From contig CAIUZK010000040.1 of the NCBI GenBank assembly GCA_903903635.1, positions 29,699-93,698 of the forward strand: a DNA stretch of 64,000 bases, read 5' to 3'. This DNA is from an uncultured Bacteroidota bacterium. GTDB lineage: Bacteria; Bacteroidota; Bacteroidia; Chitinophagales; Chitinophagaceae. The position numbers were made by a program, and so were the translations under genes. This document shows, one piece after another, positions 17,555-26,492 of this stretch. The first letter of the stretch is position 1, and each line of letters begins with the position of its first letter. Under the pieces are notes generated by a model that did no database searches, had not been told where the DNA came from, and worked only from the letters and a program-made list of their open reading frames with translations.

Positions 17555-18952
17555 TTGGAAAACGAAAAATTCGATTTAAAAAATGAAGTGGAAATCCTTC
17601 GCGAGGATTGTCTTCGCCCGACCAGAACTTTTGGACGGTCTACACAATTATGGGTTGGTTTCCTGCTGATTATTATAGGATGGGGGCTATATTGCTATAT
17701 CCATCAGTTGCGGCATGGACTGGGAGTAACAGCCATGCGCAATTACGTATCATGGGGGTTATACATTTCAACGTTTGTTTTCTTTATTGGAATCAGCCAT
17801 TCAGGCACACTGGTGTCGGCAATCCTGAGGATTACCAAACAGGAATGGAGAAGGCCAATTACGCGTTCGGCTGAATTGCTCACATTTGTTTCTCTTTGTT
17901 TTGGTGGTATTCAGCCCATCATTGATCTGGGGCGTCCAGACAGGATCGCCAACCTGGTTATTTTCGGAAGGCTTCAGTCTCCGCTTATCTGGGATATCAT
18001 ATCGATCTGCACCTATTTTACAGGAAGTACGGTTTTCCTGTTTCTGCCTATGATACCCGATATGGCGTTATGCCGCGACAGGCTGACTGTTGTGGATACA
18101 AGGTACAAGCGATTTAAGAAATGGTTGTATACTTTCCTTGCAATAGGCTGGAAAGGAACCAAATCTCAATGGCACCGGCTGGAAACCACAATGACCATTA
18201 TGACCATAATAATCATACCTGTTGCGGTTTCGGTGCATACTGTGGTGAGCTACATTTTTGCAATGACACTGAGACCAGGATGGGACAGTACTCTGTTTGG
18301 ACCTTACTTTGTGGTAGGGGCGCTTTATTCAGGATCTGCGTGCGTAATACTTGGTATGGCTGCTTTCAGGAAATTGTATCACCTGGAAAAATACATAACC
18401 CCAAGGCATTTTGATCTGATTGGGAAAGTGGTATTGGCGCTGACAATGGTCTATGCCTATATGAACCTGAATGAGTATTGGATACCAGCCTATAAGATGG
18501 CTACCGCTGAAGGTCATTTGCTTTCGGATTTATTTACAGGTAGTTATTCAAAAGCTTTCTGGACCTGTCAGTTCGGTACTGTTTTGTTGCCAATAGTTGT
18601 TATGGCCTTTCCAAAAGGAAGAAAGATCACTCCATTGGTTATTACCTGTATCATTATTGCAATAGGAGCATGGGTGAAAAGGTATCTTATTGTAGTACCA
18701 ACACTGCTGCATCCTTTTATGCCCATTCAGGAAGTGCCCGAATCATGGTCTACCTACTTTCCAAATTACGTAGAGTTTTCTGTAACAGCAGCTTGTCTTG
18801 CAGGTATATTCCTCATCATTACACTTTTCTCCAAGCTATTCCCAATGATGGCAGTATGGGAGGTAGAAGAAGGTATTGAAATAGATCACGATACAAAAGT
18901 AGCAGTAGAGCTCAGAGAGCAAAGGCATGTGGAAGAAGCTAAGGCATCTTAA
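17555..18952 (+). CDS. NrfD/PsrC-type integral membrane quinol-interacting subunit, paralogue
   Basis: A 465-residue membrane protein from TTG 17555 (MENEKFD), chosen by analogy with the MEN start of the paralogue at 11501. It has about ten transmembrane segments. Conserved blocks shared with 11501 are SWGLYISTFVFFIGISHSGT, DLGRPDRIANL, VHTVVSYIFAMTLRPGWDS and YLIVVPTLLHPFMP. Its C-terminal tail (WEVEEGIEIDHDTK onward) is longer and acidic. It is the quinol-reactive core of the second module, between the FeS gene and the Ig-like gene. Confidence 0.9.
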   Translation: MENEKFDLKNEVEILREDCLRPTRTFGRSTQLWVGFLLIIIGWGLYCYIHQLRHGLGVTAMRNYVSWGLYISTFVFFIGISHSGTLVSAILRITKQEWRRPITRSAELLTFVSLCFGGIQPIIDLGRPDRIANLVIFGRLQSPLIWDIISICTYFTGSTVFLFLPMIPDMALCRDRLTVVDTRYKRFKKWLYTFLAIGWKGTKSQWHRLETTMTIMTIIIIPVAVSVHTVVSYIFAMTLRPGWDSTLFGPYFVVGALYSGSACVILGMAAFRKLYHLEKYITPRHFDLIGKVVLALTMVYAYMNLNEYWIPAYKMATAEGHLLSDLFTGSYSKAFWTCQFGTVLLPIVVMAFPKGRKITPLVITCIIIAIGAWVKRYLIVVPTLLHPFMPIQEVPESWSTYFPNYVEFSVTAACLAGIFLIITLFSKLFPMMAVWEVEEGIEIDHDTKVAVELREQRHVEEAKAS

Positions 18953-19011
18953 TGCGCGGGCAGATGATATAAACAATTTTATAAACAAACTGGTAATAAA
19001 CAGAAAGCAAT

Positions 19012-19944
19012 ATGACGACGAAATGCAAAATAAATTGCAGCTTATTTTTGAAAAGATCAGCTCTTGCAATAGCCATAACAGGTATATTTTCCGGGAGTCT
19101 GCCTGCTCAGGACAAACCGAAAACCGGGGGCAAAAGTGAAGCCACAATATTAATGTCATACAGTAAAAGCGCTGATGGCCATAAAATGGCAATGGCTACA
19201 GTGAAAGCAAAAAAGGATGGAAAGTTTTCAGCTGCGAAAAACGCATGGGTTAACTTTTATGTTCTTTCGGGCGGCCAACCTCAGAAATTGAGACAGGTAG
19301 TGACAAATGACAGAGGCGTGGCAAAAGTGGAGCTTGGAAAAGATACACCGCTGGATGATAGCCTGTATTTTACTGTTATCGCAAAAATTGAAGGCGATGC
19401 ACAATATGAAGATGCACAGGAACAAATGCACTATAAAGAGGCTAATGTTACTCTTGGAATGAATGCTCAGGATACCTCCAGAACAGTGGTAGCCAAGGTG
19501 ACGGAAATGGGAAAAGACGGTAAGGAGTCTCCTGTAAAAAATGCTGAAGTTAAATTTTGTGTTAAGCGTCTTTTTGGCGCCATGTCGGCGGCTGAAGAAG
19601 CTGCTGTAAGTACTGATGACAAAGGGGAAGCCACATTTGCATATCCCAAAAACATACCGGGTGATACAGCCGGTAATATTACGGTTGTGGCCAAAATTCT
19701 GGACAATGATAAGTTTGGAAATGTAGTGGCCGAGGCCAGCGCCAATTGGGGTACGCACCTGGCAAATATTAAAGATCCATTCCCCAGAGAGCTATGGAGT
19801 CCATATGCTCCCTGGCCTCTTGTTATCACCATTACCTCGCTTTTTGGCGGAGTATGGTGTGTATATTTCTTCCTGTTCAGGCAGATGGTGAAAATAAAGA
19901 AGGATGGCAAAGAAGTTGCAAAAGCAGAGACAATCAAAAATTAA
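19012..19944 (+). CDS. Membrane-anchored Ig-like protein, paralogue
   Basis: A 310-residue protein with an N-terminal signal ending near LPAQ, two beta-rich domains (KAKKDGKFSAAKNAWVNFYV; ESPVKNAEVKFCVKRLFG), and a C-terminal transmembrane helix (WPLVITITSLFGGVWCVYFF) with a basic tail. It is co-linear with the protein at 12858, which confirms that this uncharacterised subunit travels with the FeS/NrfD pair. It is followed 33 bp later by a monoheme cytochrome. The function is unknown. Confidence 0.8.
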   Translation: MTTKCKINCSLFLKRSALAIAITGIFSGSLPAQDKPKTGGKSEATILMSYSKSADGHKMAMATVKAKKDGKFSAAKNAWVNFYVLSGGQPQKLRQVVTNDRGVAKVELGKDTPLDDSLYFTVIAKIEGDAQYEDAQEQMHYKEANVTLGMNAQDTSRTVVAKVTEMGKDGKESPVKNAEVKFCVKRLFGAMSAAEEAAVSTDDKGEATFAYPKNIPGDTAGNITVVAKILDNDKFGNVVAEASANWGTHLANIKDPFPRELWSPYAPWPLVITITSLFGGVWCVYFFLFRQMVKIKKDGKEVAKAETIKN

Positions 19945-19977
19945 ATAATTATTCACAAACAAAATAAAATACCAAAC

Positions 19978-20403
19978 ATGAAAAGTAACATAAAAAGCTC
20001 AAAACTACCAGGCGCAATAGCAACCTGCACAATAGCCGCCGCATTTACATTTTTGTTTGCATTTACTCCTGCACCACAGGCAAATGTATGGACAGCCCCT
20101 GCTACTGCAGATAAAGAAAAGAATCCGATAGCCGCTGATGCCGCATCTATTGAGGCAGGCAAGGATGTTTATAAGAAGAAATGCTATGATTGCCATGGAA
20201 AGAAAGGTAAGGGAGATGGCCCTAAAAGCTCTGAGTTGGATAAGGCGCCACAGGATTTTACTAAAGGTGATTTCCAGAAACAAACTGATGGTTCACTTTT
20301 CTGGAAAATCGGCGAAGGCAAGAAACCAATGCCTGGTTTCAAACATGAACTAAGTAAGGATCAGCGTTGGCAGGTTATCAATTATATCCGTACACTGAAA
20401 TAA
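19978..20403 (+). CDS. Monoheme c-type cytochrome
   Basis: A 141-residue protein with an N-terminal hydrophobic segment (residues ~13-29) and one CYDCH motif followed by GKKGKGDGPKSSEL. The probable axial Met is in KKPMPGF. The C-terminal helix reads DQRWQVINYIRTLK. It is very similar to the cytochrome at 23187 and related to those at 9692 and 48675. It lies at the end of the second FeS/NrfD module and is its likely electron acceptor. Confidence 0.88.
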   Translation: MKSNIKSSKLPGAIATCTIAAAFTFLFAFTPAPQANVWTAPATADKEKNPIAADAASIEAGKDVYKKKCYDCHGKKGKGDGPKSSELDKAPQDFTKGDFQKQTDGSLFWKIGEGKKPMPGFKHELSKDQRWQVINYIRTLK

Positions 20404-20464
20404 TAATCAGATAACTTTTTTTTATTTTTTTCAACCATAATCATTAACAATCAAATCTAAATTT

Positions 20465-21721
20465 ATGAGAAAATTTACAAGGCATTCAGGCGCCATCTTG
20501 TTAATCGCAACAATAATATTCACTGCTGTTAATTGTACCAAAAACAATCAGGTAATTGATTCGAATTCATCAACTACCGCGGCAACAATTCTGAATTCAA
20601 TTAAGGGGACTGCCACATTGCAGCCAATTGGTGGCAGTGCATGGGACGGCACAATAGAAGCCGCATGGGCAAATGCACCAAAACTGTCGGTATTAGCTAC
20701 TGTACCTGCGCCAGGCAATAATACTTTCACAGGATATAATGGCAATACAGATAGCATTACCATCCGTTCGATGTATGATGCAGCCAACATTTATTTCCTC
20801 GTAGAATTCAATTCTGATTTCAAGAGTGTTTATTCTTCTCCCTGGTACTTTAATCCAACAACAAAATTATGGGCTCAGGAAGTTGCTACACCATCAAAAA
20901 ATGCAGATGGCGTAACATTCAGGCCCAGCTTTTCACAAGACCAGTTTGTTATTATGTTTAACATTAACAACTCATGTCCTTCCTTTAATACACTTTCCTG
21001 TTATGCTGCCTGCCATATAAATACTGGTTACGGCGATTCTTCGGTTGGCGCTAGCGGAACTATGCATACTGTAGGATCAAGCGAAATTCTTGATGTATGG
21101 CGTGCAAGGACTATCCAGGTACTTAATGAAAACCAGTTGAACGACTGCTATATCTGGGACGGCGGCGGAGTGCTGAACAAGAATGAAGTTACAGCCGATC
21201 CTATGGCAGCTACTTCAGACGGAGGATTCAGCAATAAACAAACAAAAACGATTACCGGAACAACTACAAAGGTTTCAATTCCTACATGGGTAATACCAGC
21301 CGGTGGTTATTCAAATGGAGTGATATTCCAGAAAGATACTTTATCAGGTACTGCAATTAAAGTTACTGCTGTTGATACCAACGGAGTTCTTACTCTGGCT
21401 AATGGCAGTAAAATTGATCCACGCACATCAGCCTCAGGAACCAACTACCAGCAAGTGGGATATGGCGATGGCCCTAATTGCATACCAGGCAGCATAGTAT
21501 CAAATTATACAGGCAGCCGCGGCGATGTTACAGCAAATTATTACTGGACAGGTACAGGATGGCGCTTGTTGTTGAGCCGCAAACTGAATACCGGAGATAC
21601 CAAGTATGATGCGGACTTCTCTTCACTGGCAGATCAGCCATTTGGTGTGGGTGTTATGTTCGACGGAGCTGATAACCAACATGCTATTGTTCCAGGTCTG
21701 ACTTTGCACTTTAAGAAATAA
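20465..21721 (+). CDS. EB_dh-type heme-binding lipoprotein with CX3CH motif
   Basis: A 418-residue protein with a signal peptide and a Cys near residue 24 (AVNC) suggesting a lipoprotein. The segment WDGTIEAAWANAPKLSV, the strand IRSMYDAANIYFLVEF and the later YYWTGTGWRLLLSRKLNTGD fit the ethylbenzene-dehydrogenase gamma-like (EB_dh) heme-binding fold. CYAACH (CX3CH) is embedded as in c-heme members of that group. It is encoded with a CX4CH lipoprotein and a DUF5777-like barrel, so it probably forms part of an outer-membrane electron-transfer set. The substrate is not evident from sequence. Confidence 0.78.
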   Translation: MRKFTRHSGAILLIATIIFTAVNCTKNNQVIDSNSSTTAATILNSIKGTATLQPIGGSAWDGTIEAAWANAPKLSVLATVPAPGNNTFTGYNGNTDSITIRSMYDAANIYFLVEFNSDFKSVYSSPWYFNPTTKLWAQEVATPSKNADGVTFRPSFSQDQFVIMFNINNSCPSFNTLSCYAACHINTGYGDSSVGASGTMHTVGSSEILDVWRARTIQVLNENQLNDCYIWDGGGVLNKNEVTADPMAATSDGGFSNKQTKTITGTTTKVSIPTWVIPAGGYSNGVIFQKDTLSGTAIKVTAVDTNGVLTLANGSKIDPRTSASGTNYQQVGYGDGPNCIPGSIVSNYTGSRGDVTANYYWTGTGWRLLLSRKLNTGDTKYDADFSSLADQPFGVGVMFDGADNQHAIVPGLTLHFKK

Positions 21722-21749
21722 ATTATGATTTACAATTAATATTTTCTTC

Positions 21750-22148
21750 ATGAAAAAAATATTGTTAAATACGCTGGCTGTGTGTGCGGCGCTTGCAGTG
21801 CTGACCACAGGTTGCCGCAAGGATACGACACTTATAGTTCGGAGTGATTCTGCGGTTTCCGGTACTGTTTCTTTCAGTAAGGACCTGGTGCCCATTTTTG
21901 CAAAGAACTGTGCATTGAGCGGTTGTCATGCCGATGGTGGTAAATCGCCTACGCTTACAGCATCCAAAGCCTACGCTTCACTGAAGGGAGGGAACTTTGT
22001 GGATACCACAAAACCTGCCAATAGTATCATATATGAGCGACTAACCGGTAAGTTAAATCCATCCATGCCATTAGGAGGAGCCAGCAATCCTTCTAATATC
22101 AACGGATTGATACTTGCCTGGATAAAACAAGGTGCCAAGAACAATTAA
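21750..22148 (+). CDS. Small c-type lipoprotein with CX4CH motif
   Basis: A 132-residue protein with a signal peptide and lipobox-like TTGC at about residue 24. It contains NCALSGCHADGG, a CX4CH heme-type motif found in cytochrome-like proteins of Bacteroidota and Planctomycetes. A later conserved Met (KLNPSMPLGG) could be the second axial ligand. It is 28 bp downstream of the EB_dh-type gene and 22 bp upstream of the DUF5777-like barrel gene, so these form an operon. It is probably an outer-membrane-attached electron carrier. Confidence 0.78.
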   Translation: MKKILLNTLAVCAALAVLTTGCRKDTTLIVRSDSAVSGTVSFSKDLVPIFAKNCALSGCHADGGKSPTLTASKAYASLKGGNFVDTTKPANSIIYERLTGKLNPSMPLGGASNPSNINGLILAWIKQGAKNN

Positions 22149-22170
22149 GTAACAATTTAAAAAAGCTAAA

Positions 22171-23097
22171 ATGAAAATACTATCTAAAATAAATCCGGTT
22201 CGTAATCGTCTGATGATGATTACAGGATGCATTTTGCTGGCTGCAGGCAGCTATGCTCAGGATGCAGAAAAACCAGAGGAGGCCCCTGCTGCAAAAAAGA
22301 CGTATGTAAACGGCACCTTTGCCAGCAACCTGATCATAGATAATCAGACAGTGATGGTTCCGGTGAAAAAAACGTTTGAGTTTACGATTCAACATCGTTT
22401 TGGTATTGTCAACAACGGGTACGCTGATATGTACGGCATATTCGCTCCTGCGAATATCCGCCTGGGATGGAATTATACTCCTATTCAGAATCTTCAGTTT
22501 GGTATTGGTGCCTGCAAGGATAAAATGCAATGGGACGGAAATGTAAAGTATGCGTTTCTGAGGCAATCAGCAAAAGGCGGATCTCCTGTAAGTATTACTT
22601 ATTATGGAGACATGGCTATTTCAACAATTCCGAAAAAAGGAAATTTCGTGAATGATGCCGACAGGATATCCTACTTTAGCCAGATCATTATTGCAAGAAA
22701 GATAACTAAGAAATTCTCAGCTCAGGTTTCGCCCAGTTTATCTTACTTCAATAACATAGCCGGCTACATGGCTTCTGATGGTACTATTCAGCCAAGAATG
22801 AATAATGCACATCTGGCAATTGCATTCATGGGGCGCTATAAGTTAACTGAAGGAATGAGTTTTATGCTCAATTATGATCAGCCGCTTACGCAGCATACCA
22901 CTGATAATCCTCATCCTAATGTCAGCTTCGGTTTGGAAATGAATACAATTGCGCATACATTCCAAATGTTCTTTGGTAGCTACCAGGGTATCATTCCGCA
23001 GCAAAACAATGTCTTTAATCAGAATGATATTTCAAAAGGCCAGTTCATGTTTGGATTTAATATCAGCAGGAGATGGTATCATGATTCAGAAGATTAA
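22171..23097 (+). CDS. DUF5777-like outer-membrane beta-barrel protein
   Basis: A 308-residue protein with a signal peptide ending near SYAQD. It then shows alternating beta strands typical of a small barrel: KKTFEFTIQHRFGIVNNG, ANIRLGWNYTPIQNLQFGIG and a C-terminal aromatic strand FMFGFNISRRWYHD. The pattern is that of DUF5777 family barrels in Bacteroidota, whose role is not established. Its position after two heme lipoproteins suggests that it houses or positions them in the outer membrane. Confidence 0.75.
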   Translation: MKILSKINPVRNRLMMITGCILLAAGSYAQDAEKPEEAPAAKKTYVNGTFASNLIIDNQTVMVPVKKTFEFTIQHRFGIVNNGYADMYGIFAPANIRLGWNYTPIQNLQFGIGACKDKMQWDGNVKYAFLRQSAKGGSPVSITYYGDMAISTIPKKGNFVNDADRISYFSQIIIARKITKKFSAQVSPSLSYFNNIAGYMASDGTIQPRMNNAHLAIAFMGRYKLTEGMSFMLNYDQPLTQHTTDNPHPNVSFGLEMNTIAHTFQMFFGSYQGIIPQQNNVFNQNDISKGQFMFGFNISRRWYHDSED

Positions 23098-23110
23098 TAA
23101 ATTTATTTGG

Positions 23111-23150
23111 TAATTGCTTTTGGCAAATATTTATTTGCCAAAAGCAATTA
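23111..23150. terminator. Perfect 18-bp inverted repeat
   Basis: An 18-bp arm (23111-23128) and its exact complement (23133-23150) are separated by a 4-bp loop. The stem contains TTTTGGCAAA/TTTGCCAAAA, so read-through termination between 22171-23097 and the next cytochrome is likely. Confidence 0.65.
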
Positions 23151-23186
23151 TTGATTTTATATTGTTCAACCAAAAAATAAGTGATT

Positions 23187-23606
23187 ATGCGTGTTCTTCA
23201 GAATAGTAAATTAGCCGGTTTGTTTATTGTTGGCCTGGCGGCAACAACGATGGCGTTTTTGTTTGCTTTTGCACCAGTACCGCAAAAGAAGGAACGGAAT
23301 GTACCCCCTGAGGCAGCTAAAGAGAAAAATCCTATTAAGGCTGATGCCGCTTCTCTGGCAGCAGGTAAGCGGATTTATAATTTCAAATGCGTGTCTTGTC
23401 ATGGCAGTAAAGGCAAGGGTGATGGCCCCAAAAGTGCAGAATTTGATCAGAAGCCACAAGATTTTACTTCTCCTGATTTTAAGAAGCAGTCTGATGGAGC
23501 ATTATGCTGGAAAATTACTTTGGGTAATACCACAATGCCTTGCTTCAAACACCAGATGACCAAGGATCAGCGTTGGCAGGTGATCAATTATTTGCGTACG
23601 CTGTGA
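23187..23606 (+). CDS. Monoheme c-type cytochrome (cassette A)
   Basis: A 139-residue protein from ATG 23187 (MRVLQNSK); an in-frame GTG at 23181 is less likely. It has an N-terminal hydrophobic anchor, one CVSCH motif with GSKGKGDGPKSAEF, a probable axial Met in NTTMPCF, and C-terminal DQRWQVINYLRTL. It is closely related to the cytochrome at 19978. It is the first gene of a three-gene cassette (cytochrome, porin-like barrel, CQRCH lipoprotein) that recurs at 48675-50705. Confidence 0.87.
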   Translation: MRVLQNSKLAGLFIVGLAATTMAFLFAFAPVPQKKERNVPPEAAKEKNPIKADAASLAAGKRIYNFKCVSCHGSKGKGDGPKSAEFDQKPQDFTSPDFKKQSDGALCWKITLGNTTMPCFKHQMTKDQRWQVINYLRTL

Positions 23607-23682
23607 TTTTTTTATACATTCATAAGTGCTAACCGAATGCATAAAGCATAATAGGAATATTTTATCATAAAAATAAATTGAA

Positions 23683-24915
23683 ATGAACACAAGAAATGTA
23701 TTTAGGAAATCACTGATGGCCGCATCGGCATTTGCTTTATGCCTTGCCACAAATTCTTACGCGCAGGAAGGTTCGGATAAATCAGATTTGTCCAAACAGG
23801 TTTCATCATTAATGCCAGGTGAGAGCAATTTTATGATGGCGGGACTGGTTACTTTTGGCTTTGTTAACCAGTCAACCAGTTACACATCGGGCGGCTTCAA
23901 GGCAACCGACAAAACAAATAGTCTCGGGGATGTGGATCGTTATGAATTCAGCCCTATGTTTCTGTGGCGACATGGCGACAAACTTCTTGCTGAGTTTGAG
24001 CCTTCCTGGGATGGCAGCGCCATAGGTGTTAACTGGGCCGACGTTTCTTACTTTGTTTCGCGCGGCCTGATAATAAGAGGTGGTTATATTGTTTTGCCAT
24101 TTGGTACTTATACAAAACGCCTTGCGGCAGGTTGGATCAATAAGCTGCCATCAGACCCAATGGGTGTAGATATGGCAGGGAGTGATTTCGGAGTAGAGTT
24201 TGAAGGAGGATTCCCATTAGGGAATATGAAGTGGAGTTATGACGTAAGTCTTTCTAATGGGTTTGCATTGGCCAATGATGGAACAATTACCGGTGTGGGT
24301 ATCAATGCTATGAACAATGGTAAAACTGTTACCGGGAGGCTGGCATTATTACCTTTATCGAATTCCAGTCTCGAAATTGGCGCATCAGGTTTGGTTGGCA
24401 GCCTTGCTACTCCCGCTGCTGCAACGTTCAGCAACATTAATTCAACAGATACAAAAGGACCATCTCTGAGTATGTATGCCGTAGACCTTAATTTTCTGCA
24501 CAACATTAATCCGGTGCAATTAAATTTCAAGGCTCAATACAGCACGGCTGCTGTGAGTAACATGAACTACATTAATCCGGCTGATACAACATCTTACACG
24601 TTTACTAATAGTACAAGTTCTTATTTTGCCCAGTTGTCGGTGAGGCCTACACAATCGAAAAATAAGGTTTTAAAGAAGCTTGAACTGGCGATGAGGTATG
24701 TCAATTATACAGCGCCCAAACAATCCCTTTGGGGACAGAATTACAGCGAAGTGGATGTTTCACTTGATTATTGGCTGAGTTGGAGAACTGTTCTTAAACT
24801 AGGCTTTGAGAATTTAAAATCAGATGGCACAACGTCATTTACCAACTCAAACGGCCTGGACGGCAACTCTACAAGTATTAACCGATTGATCATCCAATTT
24901 GCAACCGAATTATAA
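23683..24915 (+). CDS. Outer-membrane porin-like beta-barrel (cassette A)
   Basis: A 410-residue protein with a signal peptide ending SYAQEG. It has amphipathic strands throughout and a C-terminal strand ending RLIIQFATEL, typical of outer-membrane insertion. Recognisable blocks are SPMFLWRHGDKLLAEFEPSW, VNWADVSYFV, YIVLPFGTYTKRLAAGWINK and DMAGSDFGVE, all conserved in the copy at 49150. The family resembles phosphate-selective-type porins but the substrate is unknown. The flanking cytochrome genes suggest a respiratory context. Confidence 0.83.
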   Translation: MNTRNVFRKSLMAASAFALCLATNSYAQEGSDKSDLSKQVSSLMPGESNFMMAGLVTFGFVNQSTSYTSGGFKATDKTNSLGDVDRYEFSPMFLWRHGDKLLAEFEPSWDGSAIGVNWADVSYFVSRGLIIRGGYIVLPFGTYTKRLAAGWINKLPSDPMGVDMAGSDFGVEFEGGFPLGNMKWSYDVSLSNGFALANDGTITGVGINAMNNGKTVTGRLALLPLSNSSLEIGASGLVGSLATPAAATFSNINSTDTKGPSLSMYAVDLNFLHNINPVQLNFKAQYSTAAVSNMNYINPADTTSYTFTNSTSSYFAQLSVRPTQSKNKVLKKLELAMRYVNYTAPKQSLWGQNYSEVDVSLDYWLSWRTVLKLGFENLKSDGTTSFTNSNGLDGNSTSINRLIIQFATEL

Positions 24916-24917
24916 TT

Positions 24918-25196
24918 ATGTATATGAAAATATCTGCTAAAAATTTTACTGCAATAGCGCTTGTTGGATTGGCAGCGCTTGGTTTTATAGGTATAAACGG
25001 CTGTGTTGAAGGAAAACAGTTAGCCGAAAAGAACGGGATGAAATTGTGGTCTGAAAATTGCCAGAGATGTCATTTTTCACCATCATCCAATGCGTTTTCA
25101 AATGAGGAATGGAAGACAGTGGGAATGCATATGCAAAGCAGGGCGCTTTTAACCAGCAACGAAAGAGATAAGATTATTGAGTTCTTACAAAACTAA
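24918..25196 (+). CDS. Small CQRCH monoheme lipoprotein (cassette A)
   Basis: A 92-residue protein starting 3 bp after the porin stop; the second Met (24924) is an alternative start. A hydrophobic signal leads to INGC, the likely lipidated Cys. One heme motif, ENCQRCH, is followed by EEWKTVGMHMQSRALLTSNERDKIIEFLQ, where a Met can serve as the sixth ligand. The copy at 50418 is highly similar. It is probably an outer-membrane-tethered electron carrier working with the porin-like barrel. Confidence 0.83.
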   Translation: MYMKISAKNFTAIALVGLAALGFIGINGCVEGKQLAEKNGMKLWSENCQRCHFSPSSNAFSNEEWKTVGMHMQSRALLTSNERDKIIEFLQN

Positions 25197-25393
25197 GTGA
25201 TCGGTTTTTGGGGATTATACTTTTGGAGCGCATTGCTGCCGGTAATCTTCAGGAATTTCAATAACAGGCATAGTGTTCAAATGTCATTCGTAAATTAAAC
25301 AGTACAAAGCTGCAATAGTGTTGTTTTAAAGTGGTGATCGGACATTATTTGCATTCCTGTTATTCATTTATTTTGGGTATCCCGAATAAGAAG

Positions 25394-25429
25394 TAAGGCC
25401 TGGTTTCTGAACAAGAAACCAGGCCTTTA
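25394..25429. terminator. Bidirectional terminator between convergent genes
   Basis: A long perfect hairpin with arms TAAGGCCTGGTTTCT and AGAAACCAGGCCTTTA around a GAACA loop lies between the CQRCH lipoprotein (+) and the OB-fold protein (-). Confidence 0.85.
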
Positions 25430-25455
25430 TACTTAAAGCATTTTTCTGAAGAAGA

Positions 25456-26187
25456 CTATTTCACTACTGCATCTTCTATCATTATTTCGAATTTGTAGCC
25501 ATAGCCAAAATCTTTATCAATAGCTACTTTACCCTCTAAAGTAACGATATCACCTGCTTTTACAGTGCCTGCTGACGTTATTATCAGATCGAACTTTCCG
25601 TTAGCTTCAGTACCATCCTGAAGGTGAATCCAGTTTTTGTTCATTATTTCCGCATTGAACTTGGTAACTTCCCCCTTTATTTTTACGGTTTTACCAACAT
25701 AGGCATCCTTTTTTGAGAACAATTCGGCAATAGTAATGCCATCTTTGGGTGTTTCTATTTTTATATTCTTTTTCACATCAGGAGATGCCTTTCGGGTGTA
25801 GGGTTGGTTGTTTTTCGGCTCGCCACCGACGCCGAGTGTATTGGCTGCCACAGCAGGTTTACTGCCAAATGGCTCTGCACTAACGCCACCCAAAAACAAC
25901 ACTTCATCAAAGGTTTTATGAAGTTCTTTGCTCTCGAATAGCTTCATAGGTAAACCTTCTGAATAGTAATAAGTATCGCCGGCATTTGCCTGCATTGATG
26001 GCACCGCCAGCCACTTGAGCGTGTCATTCTCCTTAACATGCAGGTAGGTATAATTGGAGGTTTGAATTACTTCTGTTACCAGTACTTTATGATTGCTGAT
26101 GTTTTTAGAGTCAGGTGCATAAAATGGAGTCGATTTACAAACCGGAATTATAGCGAAAATTCCGATTATAATGGATATTATTTTCAT
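25456..26187 (-). CDS. Secreted OB-fold protein
   Basis: A 243-residue protein with an N-terminal hydrophobic signal. The C-terminal half (about residues 150-240) has the pattern GKTVKIKGEVTKFNAEIMNKNWIHLQDGT, then a strand pair, GDIVTLEGKVAIDKDFGYGY and a final strand. This is a bacterial OB-fold seen in periplasmic proteins often labelled DNA-binding without evidence. The N-terminal half shows GDTYYYSEGLPMKLFESKEL. It is divergent from the NHL/cytochrome conduit operon and shares the tandem operator at 26266-26301. The function is unknown. Confidence 0.72.
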   Translation of the reverse strand: MKIISIIIGIFAIIPVCKSTPFYAPDSKNISNHKVLVTEVIQTSNYTYLHVKENDTLKWLAVPSMQANAGDTYYYSEGLPMKLFESKELHKTFDEVLFLGGVSAEPFGSKPAVAANTLGVGGEPKNNQPYTRKASPDVKKNIKIETPKDGITIAELFSKKDAYVGKTVKIKGEVTKFNAEIMNKNWIHLQDGTEANGKFDLIITSAGTVKAGDIVTLEGKVAIDKDFGYGYKFEIMIEDAVVK

Positions 26188-26265
26188 TTTATTTAGTTTT
26201 AATAAGATTGATGTTATACGTATAATTTACCGATACAATATTACTCCCGGATCATAGCAGGTACT

Positions 26266-26301
26266 ATGAAGATTGTCATGTTTTTTAATGATTAAGGTCA
26301 T
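26266..26301. promoter_or_regulatory. Tandem dyad operator before conduit operon
   Basis: ATGAA-GATT-GTCAT at 26266-26279 and ATGAT-TAAG-GTCAT at 26288-26301, starts 22 bp apart. It lies in the divergent region 26188-26492 and can serve both directions. Nothing else is recognised in this gap. Confidence 0.62.
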
Positions 26302-26492
26302 TAATTAAAGTTTTGAATAGAGATACTTTTACATCTGAAATTAGGATAAAAATATAGATATGCTACTGAATGTCCCTGAAAGTTGCATTAATCTATCTTG
26401 CCAATGCCAGGCTTTTTTTAATTCATCAGGGGCGATAAAAAACTAAAATAATGAAAAAAATTCGTGGATAAAATTATTCCATTTTTTTACTA

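Noticed and set aside
19233..19245. TGCG-AAAAA-CGCA inside the Ig-like gene as another operator
   Set aside because: The spacer is 5 bp instead of 4, it lies within coding sequence and has no partner at 22 bp.
26451..26480. A frameshift in the A-run as explanation for the broken NHL signal
   Set aside because: Shifting the frame yields a sequence without a lipoprotein signal, while reading through the TAA yields a typical one, so a nonsense codon is the simpler explanation.
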